This document shows positions 47,000-58,196 of a stretch of 64,000 nt of DNA, one piece after another (positions within the stretch are counted from its first letter, which is position 1; each line of letters begins with the position of its first letter). The DNA is taken from NCBI GenBank assembly GCA_932521035.1, contig OW051493.1, positions 6,510,001 through 6,574,000 on the forward strand, written 5' to 3'. Position numbers and translations under genes: made by a program. Source of the DNA: Oscheius dolichura (lineage: Eukaryota; Nematoda; Chromadorea; Rhabditida; Rhabditidae). Below the pieces are notes generated by a model. The model had not been told where the DNA came from. It was given only the letters and a program-made list of their open reading frames with translations, and searched no databases.

Positions 47000-48736
47000 T
47001 TACTCTTATATTATCAGGCCTTAAAGATGGAGGGTTTTTCTTTCTTCCACCTTCACGTGCGGTCGTTTTTCTCAACTACTGGCTGCTATCGCCTTTTTCA
47101 ACTACCGGTCGCAAAAAGGCCTCCTTCCATCCAATCGACGAGCGCCTATCCTTCCTTCACCTCTGCACTCCGTCGCGCTGCTTCAAAATCCTCCAAGGTC
47201 ATGCCCCCACCACCTCCCATCCTGACGACACGTACGAGAACTTCCTTGACCTCTGTAAGTACCACGATAAACGCCGGTCCAATACAGTGCTCTGCCAACA
47301 AAAACGGACAACAAATAAAACATCCTCTGATCGTTATACTTGGAGATTTCAACGCCAAAATTGGAGATTCCAAAATGAAAGAGCAGTACATCGGGCCGCA
47401 TGGATATGGACAACGAAATGATCGAGGCCAATTACTTGTCGATTTCTGCTCTTCCGAGAAGCTATTTACCATGAACAACCGTTTTATAAAGAGAAATTCT
47501 CGAAAATGGACATGGAGAAGCAACGATCACATCACACGAAATCAGATTGACTACATCCTTTGCCACAACCCATCCATAGTCACCGATGTCGACGTCTTTC
47601 CGTCCACGAAATAATTTCCAAAGCCGTCGAATACAAATTCCCGCTCTACATAGCCTTCGTCGACTACTCCAAAGCATTCGACAGCATAGAATTCCCAGCA
47701 GTTTGGAGTGCTCTCCTTCCATCCAGCCTTTATCCGACTCCTGAAAAACATCTACGACACGGCAACTGTTAAAATCCAAATAGAACCGACGCCGATCTCA
47801 ATCGACGTACACAGAGGAGTCAGACAAGGAGACGTGATCTCACCCGTGCTCTTCTCGGCTGTAATAGAAGAAATTTTCCGCAAACTGAACTGGACCGAAC
47901 ACGGGCTAAACATCAACGGAGAACATCTAACAAATTTGAGATATTCCGATGATATAGTTCTTTTTTCGCACGACGCTGCTGAACTACAATCAATGCTTGA
48001 GGACCTGGTAGCCGAAAGCGCCGTCGTCGGTCTCAAGATCAACATGGACAAAACATTCGTGATGAGCAACTCCCCGGAAGTCAATATCGGTAGAAGGCTC
48101 GACCATAGCCTACTGCAAAGACTTCATCTATCTAGGACAGATCATCTCCTTCGAAGTCAACCAAGGAAAAGAAATAAGCCGAAGAATTCAAGCAGCATGG
48201 AGCGCCTTCAACAACTACCACCAATTCCTAAAAAGCCGGTCAACACCCCTTTCACTGAAGAGACGCCTGTACATCAGCTGCATCGAACCAGCCCTTCTTT
48301 ACGGAGCAGAGACATGGGCTCTACGAGACGCCGAACGACGACGCCTCCAATCCTGCCAACGCAAGATCATGCGAAAAATGACTGGAGTCACACTTCTCGA
48401 CCACAAAACCGTCAAATGGCTAGCTACCAAAACGAAGTTACCACCGGTCCTCCAAAAAGCAACACATCAGAAATGGAACTTTGGTCAAAAAGTCGCCTTA
48501 ATGGACAACCAACGCTGGACAAAGAAGATCGTAGAATGGATCCCTCGCGAATGGAAACGAATATCGGGAAGACCTCGAATGAGATGGAGAGACGAGTTCC
48601 AAGCAGAACTAGGTGCAAATTGGAGCAGTGTTGCGCAGAAGAATAAGCGACGCTGGATTTGCAGCAAGGATCACCGTGTCCGCAAATATGATATATGATA
48701 CGAATATGATTGAAAAAATAAATAAATAAATAAAAG
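47000..48736 (+). mobile_element. Decayed RTE-type LINE (endonuclease and reverse transcriptase remnants)
   Basis: An AP-endonuclease-like part is spread over two frames: HAPTTSHPDDTYENFLDLCK near 47190-47255, then HPLIVILGDFNAKIGDSK and WTWRSNDHITRNQIDYIL up to about 47570. Reverse-transcriptase motifs follow: LYIAFVDYSKAFDSIE near 47650, GVRQGDVISPVLFSAVIEEI near 47820, the active-site block LRYSDDIVLFS near 47940, and GLKINMDKTFVMSNSP. There are several frame changes and a deletion between the endonuclease and the RT (the usual spacer is missing), so the copy is dead. The (AAAT/AATA)n tail at about 48716-48734 marks the 3' end, as in RTE elements. The 5' limit is uncertain. Confidence 0.8.
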
Positions 48737-50107
48737 ATGGAGATGATGTCCAACTTGGTTGCCGCGTTTCCTGTTCAATTCAGGCCATCTCTTCGCCGGG
48801 GAATTCGGCACTACCGTGGGCACCGGTGCGTGACTGCACATATTGGACAGTCAAACGCCCCAGCCGGAAGTCGGGAGCTCAACGATCTGCTTGAGCTTCT
48901 CTTGAACAACCCCGAGAGCCGACTGATTCGCATGGGGGTTTGCTTCGCCCTGCCCATGGTCCTGAAGAACAGTGGCCCGATGCCTGAAGAGGAGGCTGTT
49001 GAAGATCATCATCCCTCGTCGCCTCTGGTTCTCTCACGCGGAGAACTGGCCGCTCAAGTCGATGAGGACAATGAAGTGCCAGCCAGGGTGGAAGCGACGC
49101 CTAAGCAGGGATTTGTGATGCGAATCCGCAAATCTCTTTCGAAGCTTTTCAACGTCGGTGGGAGACTGCTCGCTCTTTTTTCGAGACTGCTCGCTCTTTT
49201 TTTAATAGGACAAGGAAGCCGCGCGCCACCGGCGGTCTAGCGGCCGCCGGACGCGCCGGTCGGTGTTAGGCAACATCAGTGTGCGGTTTTTGCACGCGTT
49301 TGGAGAGGTTCTGAGCGCTTCTGAGTGCTTTCGAGACGTGTAATTATACTAAATAGACGTAAAACTAAAAAAGCAAAAATGTTTGACCGCGACGGGAGTC
49401 GAACCCACGACCTTTTGAGCGCGCGATCTGCAATAGCGCATTGCGCCATTGGGGACCGGCGCAGATAAAAACGACCATAACTCGTGAAATTTAACATTAT
49501 ACATTCTCATTCTCATACTTGATAGTCTTACATAACTCTTTGAGCTCTATCGAATGACCCTAGTCTCGAAGCCTGAATCGAAAATTTGATGTCGCAGAAA
49601 AATGGCATTTTTCCATGTTAAAACTCATTTTTTTTCTCACTGTAACACTCTCAGCACCTGAAATTTGGCTGCCCGCTTAGCCCAGCATAGCTCTATCGAA
49701 TGAGCCTACGTTGTTACATTTATGAAACTTGGAGGAGCTCTTCCTCCTCGCTACCTCACTCCTGAGGTCTAATATTTAGCACAGATACTCCCCAAGCTTA
49801 GCTCTACACAGCGTATGGGGTCTCCCTTCGGGAGACCCAAAAAAAGTTCCGTAACACATGAGCCCATAAAAAGCAGATCTTTACTCGATCATATACTGTT
49901 CCACTGAAGTTTAGTCAAAGAAGAGATCCAGCAAAACGTTCAATATTTATTAGGCGTGGTATAATTGTGAAAGGCGGATTATTTTATTCTTTCAATATAT
50001 ACAAATAGATAAATTGCACCAGCAATAACTTACAGGAATGGCATAATTACTTCCGTTTCATGAGGTCCGAGCACTGAATCATACAAGACGTATCCTATAA
50101 ATTCTCT
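48737..50107. other. Region between LINE and peroxidase gene
   Basis: A 167-codon frame (48737-49240, +) begins exactly after the LINE tail and carries a 21-bp tandem duplication at 49162-49203 (RLLALF repeated). It has no family resemblance and may be chance. From 49300 on the sequence is AT-rich, with a tRNA-like element (49384-49457, -) and two copies of a CTCTATCGAATGA motif (about 49546 and 49691) related to the forkhead-intron foldback element. Confidence 0.4.
49384..49457 (-). repeat. tRNA-like Pol III element (SINE-type or tRNA pseudogene)
   Basis: Read on the minus strand, 74 nt show an A-box-like TGGCGCAATG, a perfect B box GGTTCGACTCC, and a T-arm that pairs (GTGGG with CCCGT, wobbles allowed). 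The acceptor ends pair poorly (two C:C clashes) and the anticodon stem cannot form, so it is not a functional tRNA. A TTTTT/TTTTTT terminator-like run follows within 25 nt. It is best read as a tRNA-derived SINE head or a decayed tRNA gene. Confidence 0.6.
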
Positions 50108-53100
50108 TTATGTTCTCTCTTTCCATGTCAAACCCACTTTAGAAATATCCGTGAGCAAATATTTATGGCTGAGTTTCTCGCAGCTGTCGACCTTCCTCGG
50201 ATAGCAGGTGATTCCATCCAGGGTACAGGTACAGGTCACACATGGGGTCATATGGGTTGTCTCTCCCAGAGGGATCGTCCTTCCGTTCATTTCGCAATGT
50301 TCTTAAAATATTGGGGTAGAGGAAAGGGAAGACCCCGTACTTCTATCTTTCCAGTGATTGAGGTCAATTTGTGGAATATCGTCACACGAAACTTGGGCAT
50401 TCCTAAAAGGAGGATTACTCTTTTATATGTTCCGGTACTCACATGAGATCATCCGGCTGGTCGAAAACATTCGGCTGGATGGTCTTCAAATACTTGCTGT
50501 TGGCACAGAAGATGCTCGCCAATTTGACTTTTCGAATTTCCATCAATTGTACTGAAATTGTCTGTTCCCCTTCTGACCTACAGTATACCTGGGGTGAATC
50601 TGGCCGCGTTGTTGTCGTTTTCATAGAAGAACCGATCGCATCTCTTCAATCTTCCGAATTGTTCGGCCAGGATGCAGGACATCGTCGGACCCAGCTAGAA
50701 TTTGTTCTTTTCAGGTTGAACTGTATCCCTACCAGGGCTCCTTTCAGCGGTCTCTCCGAAACCAGGCCGGGGAAAAGGTCAATGTCGTCAACATTTTCAT
50801 AGACCGACTGTAATGCCTCGATGGACTCGTTGTCCATTTCAGTCTGAACCATTATTTCTCGATAAAAAGAGAGATAAAACCTTGAGATCCTCGAATTTGT
50901 GAGCCCTCTTGAGTCCACAGAACTCCCTCAAGTCATTGTAAGGCTGTACTCCGTGGTCCCTGGCTCTCAAAATGTTCAGGACGATTAGATCCATTCCACT
51001 GGTCTTCTCCCCCCGTCTCATGAACAGATGGTTCCTCACAGCTACCGTAATATGACGATCGAAGGCCATCGAAGGGGTTCCAAGGAGACCCATCAACATC
51101 GAGTCCAGACCGCCAGCCTCCCTTTCGTAGAGTGGACCGACGTGGCCGAAATGCTGGGCGAGGTCTACGGGCTCGGACATATTCCTAAGAATTGGATGAG
51201 GATATAAACGAGCCAACTCACTTGTAGTTGTAGTTCATCCTGGGAAACATCCGCCGGATGAGGGTGTGCCCGAATCGGAAGGCCGCGGTGGCGAAAGGCT
51301 GGGAGATGGCCGCGTCGCAGGTCGCGTCGTAGCCGGAAAAGTAGCCACTCTTCCTGGGGACTAGGTTCTGGGCATTTAGGAGATCTAGTCCGATGACTTT
51401 GGGCAGGAACTCGGCAAAGGTGATGTGCTGGAGGACGGCGGTGTTGATCCTCCTGGCCTCCTGGTACACGACGTCGTCTGTCCAGTGTGGGTTGATTTGG
51501 GACAGCTGCATGGCTATCCGGTTGTGTTCCCTCATGAAGAAGGTGTGCATGACTGTCAGTCCCGGCTGGTGAGAGTTCCTCTCGTCTCCCGCCACGAAGC
51601 AGGGCATCCCATCGTGGGAGGAGCGGCAGTCCTTCTCTTGGTTTCCTTGGGGCAACATCATCTGACCGTGGCCGAAGTCCGTGAAGTTCATCAACCCCCG
51701 GGTGAACATCCTCAGAGCCTTCGCCTCGCAGAGGGTGGATCCGTAGATGGCCGAGCCGTCGATGTATGCCGTCAGCTGGTTCATCTGGTTCCTGTAGCCC
51801 AAGTTCAACTGCCCTAGGAGAGAGCGGGCGAAGGGGAGACACCTCGGCTCGCCGTTGGGGTAGTGGGTCGGGAAGAAGGGGTCGTCCTTCTCCACCCGGA
51901 TGGGCAAACAGTGCACAGAGATCGTTTCCGGGCTGTCACACCGAGTACAGTTCAAGATCTCGTCCTTGGGTCCCCTTGCCACCGGGGAGTGTGTCATCTC
52001 GTGGTCCAGGAGCTGTCCGAACTGCATGACCATGTGGGTGAACTTGACATGGCTGATATCGCGATCCTCACAGACCCGGTTCGAAATCTAAATCTCTCGT
52101 TGATCAATATTAATCGAGCCTCCTACTCTTCTCGGATTGGGAAGGGTCTTTCCACTCTTGGCCCGGACTCTGGGAGCATCGAAACCGTCGTCATAAACGG
52201 GAGGAAGGAGATGTCTCAAGGGACCGAAGGAATTTCCGTATTGTGGGAATTTCAGATTATTACACCAGCCATTATAGGTACGGTATCTGAAATAGATCTT
52301 ATTAAATCCATAAATTAGTGTACCTCGATGTATGGTCACAAGGGAGCATCTTGGGAGTGCAGTCGTCATGGGATGCTTGACCATTCTCGGACAAGAAGGC
52401 CGTGTAGTTGTTGACGAAGGAGTTGACATTTATCTCGGGGAGGATCTTCTGGAGGGTGACCGTGTCCAGGGCGGGGAGTCTCTCGTCCTCCGTCAGACCT
52501 TCTCTGAAGACGAGGAATATTCGAAAGAGGAGGAGGCATACCCCTTGAGGAGGAGTTTAGTGGTCTCGAGAAGAACAGCCGAAATTTGAGAGACCTGCTT
52601 GGCCTGGGGCTTGGCCCTCATCATGTTGGTGTAGGCAAAGAGAGGATCTCCCCGTTGGAAGGTTCTCTGATCTGAAAAGAGAGTCATTATCGTATACCCG
52701 AGGTGACTCACTGTGCTTCAGATTGGAGATCTCCCTCTTTTCCTGGTCCTTCAAATTGTGGATGGCCAGCTGGATGACCTTCTCGATGGTCTCCTGTCTC
52801 ACTGGGAGGGTCGGCACTCCCTCGGTGTCCTTCCACTCGTCGAAGGTGGGGGAGGCCAAGACGGACGAGTTGCAGGAGATGGCCATGTTCTCGAAGACGT
52901 TCTCCTTCATGAACACGTTGCTCTGTACACGGCGGATGTCGGTGTTCGTACAGAGAAGCTCGGCCAGGCTGGTCTTTCGGATCTCCATCAACTGGGCATC
53001 GGTGAAACCGGACTGGGCGAAGTAATTCTCGTACCAGAAGCGATCTCCTCTTCTTGTCTGAAATTCTGTCCGTATTGACGAGACACTGGTCTGTCTTACC

Positions 53101-55580
53101 CGTTGGAACTGTTTTCCAGCAATACAAGCGAACGTAGGGCCCAGAAGAGATCCTTTCACAGGCTGCTCGGCGAGGAGACCGACCAGGAGATCAATATCAT
53201 CGACATTTTCATAAATTGAGGTAATGTATTCGAATTTGACATCCGATTGGAAGTAATCCTTCAACTCGTGGAAGGAACGGACCTAAAATTACTTCTTCTT
53301 TTTGTTTACCAAGCTTTGTCGGGGTTGCGCGAACGCAGCCCCTCACTCAAAAATTTAGCTGTAGGCGAATCTCAACTCGAGACTGCCTCACGGGTCAGCC
53401 GTTCCGAATGTGCAATGGAACAGCCTCGCCATGGCGACGATGCCTTCTTGATCGCACCGAAACACCCAGCCAGGTAAGTTTAATGATCGAGCAGCGACGC
53501 GAGCTACGTGGCCGATAGCTGCCGAGATTCTACGGGTGCAGCCTTTAGCGCGTCCCTCACTGACCTTTCCCAGTCCACATTGTGCCCTCACGTGGGTGTA
53601 GGACGGGATTCCGTGGTCTCTTCCAAGAGCCAAGGCCTCCGCCATCAGATCCAATCCGAATTCTTCGTTATCCTTCAAGAATTCGCTTTTTACCTAGAAT
53701 TACTAGGTCTTTTCAACCAAACACGGATGAGTTCTACCTCGTCGTTGACTCTCAGCCCGGGAGTGTAGATATTGGAAGTCAGCAGGTGGTGGATGATGTT
53801 CTCCGTTCCTCTCGGCTCAAACAGTTTGTTGGGATTGTTGAACTGGGAGAAGATCGCGTCATTGGGCAGGAAAGTCCACAGGATGTAGGGGAAAGTACTG
53901 GCGAATTCGTTGAGGACGGCTCCTTCAATGTGCATGTCATAATCCGCATCGTAACCAGCATCATGTAGACTCAATCCGTACTTTCTAAAATCTGGGGATT
54001 AATGGAAAATAGTGAGAAGGCGATACATGATGTTCTCTCGCCCCAGGAGGATGGGAATCATTTCGTTGTAAGTGATGTGCTGGATCTGGGCGGAGACGAT
54101 CTTCCTGGTCTCATCGAAGAGCTTGTCGTCTCCCCAGTGGCGATTCAACTCCTGCAATGAGTAATTGTGGTTCATTACAGATTCTAATCTCTACCTTCAA
54201 TTGGTTGGCGATCCTGTTGTGTTGCTTGATAAATACCGTATGGAGGGCCGTCACTCCGGGGAGGATATTGATATCGTCCGAACCAGAAATGGCACATCTG
54301 CCCTGGATGGCCTGGCACCTCACATTGGCATCAGTTGGCGGCAGCTCCCCAACACTTCCAGCTGTCCTTAACAGTCCTGAAATGTCTATTATTCCCTGTA
54401 GGACCAAAAAACACACCATTTCGGAAGGCACGCAACTGCCTGGCTCTCTCTTGGTTCGATCCGTAGATGAAAGAGCCGTCCAGGAAGGAAGAGGCCAGGT
54501 TAGCCTGCTCCCTCGGTCCAAGTGCACAGGCATTTCGAGGAGCGATCAGGGAACGGGCACGGGGGATACACGTAAGGCGATTTCGATAGGCTGGATCGGC
54601 CGGGGGAACATCAATGGCATCACAGGATGGGTGGTAGAAGCCGGCCTTACAGCAGGGGAGAGGACGGACAATTCCTAGACAAAGGTGAGGAGATGCCCAC
54701 TTGACCTACCGTCGATGATAGCCTGGTGCTGAACAACGTTGACCATGTCGGAAGCGACAATTTGCATCCAGTGGGCAAACATGGTGGTTACACTGGGATG
54801 TGCCCTTCCAGCTGGGGAGAAAAGGGTCAGAGAGAGGCCTCTGACCGAGGGAAGGGCCTTCCCGGCGACGGACTCTCGGGGCAGGTTGACTCCGTCCGAG
54901 TAGACGGGCTTCAGCATTCTACCCAGAGGAGTGTGACTGGCTCCCCAGTCCGGCTGGCCGACGTTGTTGCACAGACCGGAGAAGGAGCTGAATTTAGAGG
55001 ATAGAGGGTAAAGAAGAGGGGGACCTACCGGTAGTTTGTGGCATAGCAGCGATCGACGACAGGGATGGGACAGTTCCCCACGGAAGAGGACACCTGCGAC
55101 GGGGCGATGCCGAACCGAAGTTCCCGTTCCCTGAGACCGAGGAGAGTGAGCCTCTTTGTCATGGCCACGGAGATGTAGGCCGCCTTACTCCGCTCGAGGG
55201 CCTTTTGATCTGCCCGGTGGATCTGGGACCACTGGTCGACGGTGGAGGAGAGGACATGACCTGGAAGGACTAATCAGGGAACGACGAGGGGCCACTCACC
55301 GGAATATTGATAGCCAGGGTCGGTGAAGTTGAACAGCTCCTGGACCTCTTTCTTGGCCTCGTTGGACGCCACCCAGAAGAGTCCGTCGGGGATTCTGTGG
55401 GTTATAACGACGTCTGAAATGTTGGTAATTGGAAGAAAGCTAAGGAAACCTACTGGAATCCCGCTGGAAGATGGTCTCCTTGGTGCCTTCGTTGGGACAG
55501 GGGACGAATGATCTCCCACAGGGAATATTCGAGGCTTGAACCAGACCCAGGAGGAAAAGGAGAGGCCAGGTGGCCGTCAT
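50108..55580 (-). CDS. Secreted tandem animal haem peroxidase, first domain degenerate
   Basis: The signal peptide is [17 protein letters not shown] at 55580. Domain 1 (about 55000-53500): the distal region reads [13 protein letters not shown] where active enzymes have QF-DHD; the catalytic-Arg segment reads [20 protein letters not shown] in place of AGDxRxxE; the proximal region reads [17 protein letters not shown] in place of FRFGH. It still keeps [16 protein letters not shown] and [18 protein letters not shown]. Domain 2 (about 52700-50650) is intact: [15 protein letters not shown] with the distal His, [33 protein letters not shown] with Arg and Glu, [13 protein letters not shown] with the proximal His, and [20 protein letters not shown]-terminal VWC-like module follows ([14 protein letters not shown]). 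It probably oxidises halide or tyrosine outside the cell, for example in matrix or cuticle cross-linking (inference). There are about 20 short introns, one holding a 229-bp repeat. Confidence 0.85.
53315..53543 (+). repeat. 229-bp dispersed repeat, copy B, inside peroxidase intron
   Basis: This is the partner of 32848-33076. It occupies about 80% of the intron between about 53284 and 53570 of the peroxidase gene, antisense to it. Without the repeat the intron would be about 58 nt, the local norm, so the insertion is recent relative to the gene. The near-identity of the two copies supports that. Confidence 0.85.
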
Positions 55581-57345
55581 CCTGAAAGAGAGAGGTCGGC
55601 AGCTAATTGAGAACGGGTCGGCGGAGGAAGGAGAGGCGGTAAGCGAGGGAGGGAAAGAAGGAGAAAGGACAGAAGAGGAAAGTGCCGACACACACATGGA
55701 AGACGATGCTAAAGAACCGGAAAACTTGTGTCCACTCAACATCCAGAACAAGAAACATAAAAATTAGGCGACTAGCGGCTAGGAGGACGGAGGGAGGAGA
55801 GGAGGGAGGATGGCAAGTGAGGCACTTTCTCTTTGCCATTCAGTTCCTGTGGGAGACTACCGTAAGAAGTGCAAAGAGGGAAATGAGAGGGGCATGTCTT
55901 ACCGAGGAGTCTCCCCCAAGTTTCGGATCGGGGAGGATGGGGAAGGACTAGGCTAGGGCACCGTGGGCACCAACTGAGTCAAAGGACTACGGTATAGAGA
56001 GATTCAAATATGATATAGATGCAAGAGCTGATTTCGAAGTGGACGTAAGGGTGTTTGGGGGCAGTTTGGTGGCTTGGGATATCCACAGGCCCGGTTCAAG
56101 GTGTGAGTAATCTTGTGGAGCAAGAAGTGCACGTGGCCCGTCTCCCCGTCTCCTCTCCAGCGTTGCACAACGTCGCCACGAGAGAGACGAGTCCGCCGCG
56201 CAACGCAGTTCAACGATAAGCGTCACAAAACCCGTTGGGCCGTTTTGCCGCCGGCCACAATGCCAACGGCACCGGCCCGCCTCGATGACCACATCCTATC
56301 GACTTCTTATTGGATTATGGAGAGATTTACCCAGGGGAGAGGAGAAGATCGAGAGGAGATCAGACTAGAAGGAGGAGACAGGGTGAAATTCTGAAAATGA
56401 GGAACTGGAAGCAGAAGACAACTAGGCTATGGATGTCGCTTTTGTTTACTTTTTGTTGCACGGAGAGAAGTCCGCCGACGTAATAGAGGAGACCATACGA
56501 AGTATTCCCGGTCCTCCTCGGGGAAGAGACTACGGTAATTAAAAAGGGAAGAGGAGGAAGTGGGAAGGAAGACGACCCACTAACCCGGTAAAACAAATGA
56601 GCCAGTGGAAGAAGGTCAGGGGATCGGCTGGGGGGGAAGAGATGCCATGGGACACCCGCCAGCCCCCGGTCTCCAAACTGGCTAACCGGCGAGCTATTGT
56701 GGTGACAAGAAACGAATGAAGGGCGACATGATGGACCGACACTGGTCGACATGCTAATCCAATAGACATTGGCAGAGGAGAGACCGCTTCCGGCCGATCT
56801 GGCAGGACAAGCAACATGGGAACAGGGTAGTACGGGAACTCCAGCTATTTATCTTTTTTGTTCTTATTCTTTTTGGTCTTTTTATAGACAACAGCGGAAA
56901 AAGGAGAAACCTTGCTTAAGCTAATTATCCAGATAAAAACCGGCCGACCGGGGGATGGTCTTTGACAGTTCATCGAACGGTGACATCAGTCCCAGAATAG
57001 CCTAAACCGGCAGCCCCTTGGCTGAATAGAGCTAACACGTGGAACATGTAGCTAGTTCCAGTCGAAGATTTGAAATATTCCCCTCAGATATGTGTCAATT
57101 CTACACAATAGTCACCAAGAATCATTCAAAATGAAACAATCCGCCATTTCCAGATGGGCTGGCCCCTTTGATTAGTAGAGAGTCCACTGCCCGATGTCCA
57201 GGGACCGGAGAGATAGGGAGATTGACCCCGGCGCGCTTTCGTATCCCCAGAGAAAATGGCACCTTTTGATGATACGCCCCTCACAAAGTCATTATCCAGC
57301 CATTCTCTCTCGACACTTTGACTCCAACCCCGCCATTTCTATCCA
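55581..57345. other. GC-rich intergenic region
   Basis: No gene is supported on either strand. Frames such as that at 55570-55767 (+) are antisense or leader shadows of the peroxidase start; those at 56360-56817 (-) have no start context or homology. Confidence 0.5.
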
Positions 57346-57959
57346 ATGTTCGAATTCTTGAAGAAGATCTTCCGGAAAAGGGAGAAGTCCTCCGTTGAGG
57401 AGCCCTGTTGCTCCAAGACCTATCCCAAGTGGTAAGAAGACTCTCTTTTTAAAACATCTCTCTTCAGGTTTGAGAAGAGAACAGTCTCCCCTCCTCCCGA
57501 CTACGATCAGGTTATTCTAGAAAGAGTCGAAGAGATACGGTACCTAGAAAAGGAGATCAAAGTGAGTCCGATCCTTATTTGAAGTCTACGGCCCTTTCCA
57601 GGTCCTGGAGAGAAAGCAGCAGCACTACATGAAAAGATATCTGTACGCGGAGTCCCTCTGTATAAACGCGTCGCAAGAGCTGGAACAACTGAACAGGTCC
57701 CGCAAAGAAAAAGTCTGTCTGGCCGTCAGGAGAGGCCATTCGATCCCTCCCAGCGATGGCTACAAACTGTGCTACAAGTTGATGAGGGAGAAACTAGAGG
57801 TGAGGCACGGTACCACAGTTAGACAGCCGTCTTCAGTTTTTGGAGGAGAAGAGAGACAATATAAAGCAGCAGTTCCTCTTCAAACACGCGGATCTCCTTC
57901 GCTGCCGGGCACGGAAGAAGTCTTTGAAGGCGCGGCTACTGGCAGACATGAGTATGTGA
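57346..57959 (+). CDS. Uncharacterised coiled-coil protein with basic amphipathic N-terminus
   Basis: Exons join in phase over introns of about 36, 41 and 38 nt. The protein starts MFEFLKKIFRKREKSS, a likely membrane-binding amphipathic helix, followed by CCSK, and a Pro-rich TVSPPPDYDQV (PPxY-like). Long charged helices follow (LERVEEIRYLEKEIKVLERK, INASQELEQLNRSRKEK, LMREKLEFLEEKRDNIKQQF) with the end LLADMSM. No family was recognised. The third intron carries the CCACAGTTAGACAGC motif. The vicinal Cys pair near the N-terminus could be palmitoylated (inference). TGA is at 57957-57959. Confidence 0.6.
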
Positions 57960-58196
57960 CGACCTTCTGGAAGTACTTGCGATCCCGGTTTGTACATTTT
58001 ATTAATAAAGGCTTAAAAATGGGGATTGTTTCTGTGGGAGACCCTAGGCAACGGCGGCAGTATCCTCGTCCTTATTCTTCGTCTCTTCCTCTCCTCCCTG
58101 CTCGTCCTCCTCCTCCAGTTCCTCCCTCTCCGTCTCCAATATATTCGCCTGCATCTCCACAGAGCTTTCGTCTTCTTCGAGTTTACTTCCCTTCTT

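Noticed and set aside
48737..49240. 167-codon frame starting right after the LINE tail
   Set aside because: No homology, internal 21-bp duplication, and the adjacency to the LINE end makes chance or element-derived sequence likely. Kept only as a note in the region feature.
49384..49457. Functional tRNA gene
   Set aside because: The acceptor stem has two C:C clashes and no anticodon stem forms, so it is listed as tRNA-like only.
51165..51842. 225-codon frame (-) rich in His/Arg/Pro
   Set aside because: It is an alternative frame of the exon that encodes peroxidase domain 2, where all conserved motifs lie in the other frame.
55570..55767. Acidic plus-strand frame at the peroxidase 5' end
   Set aside because: It overlaps the signal-peptide exon and leader of the peroxidase in antisense and has no independent support.
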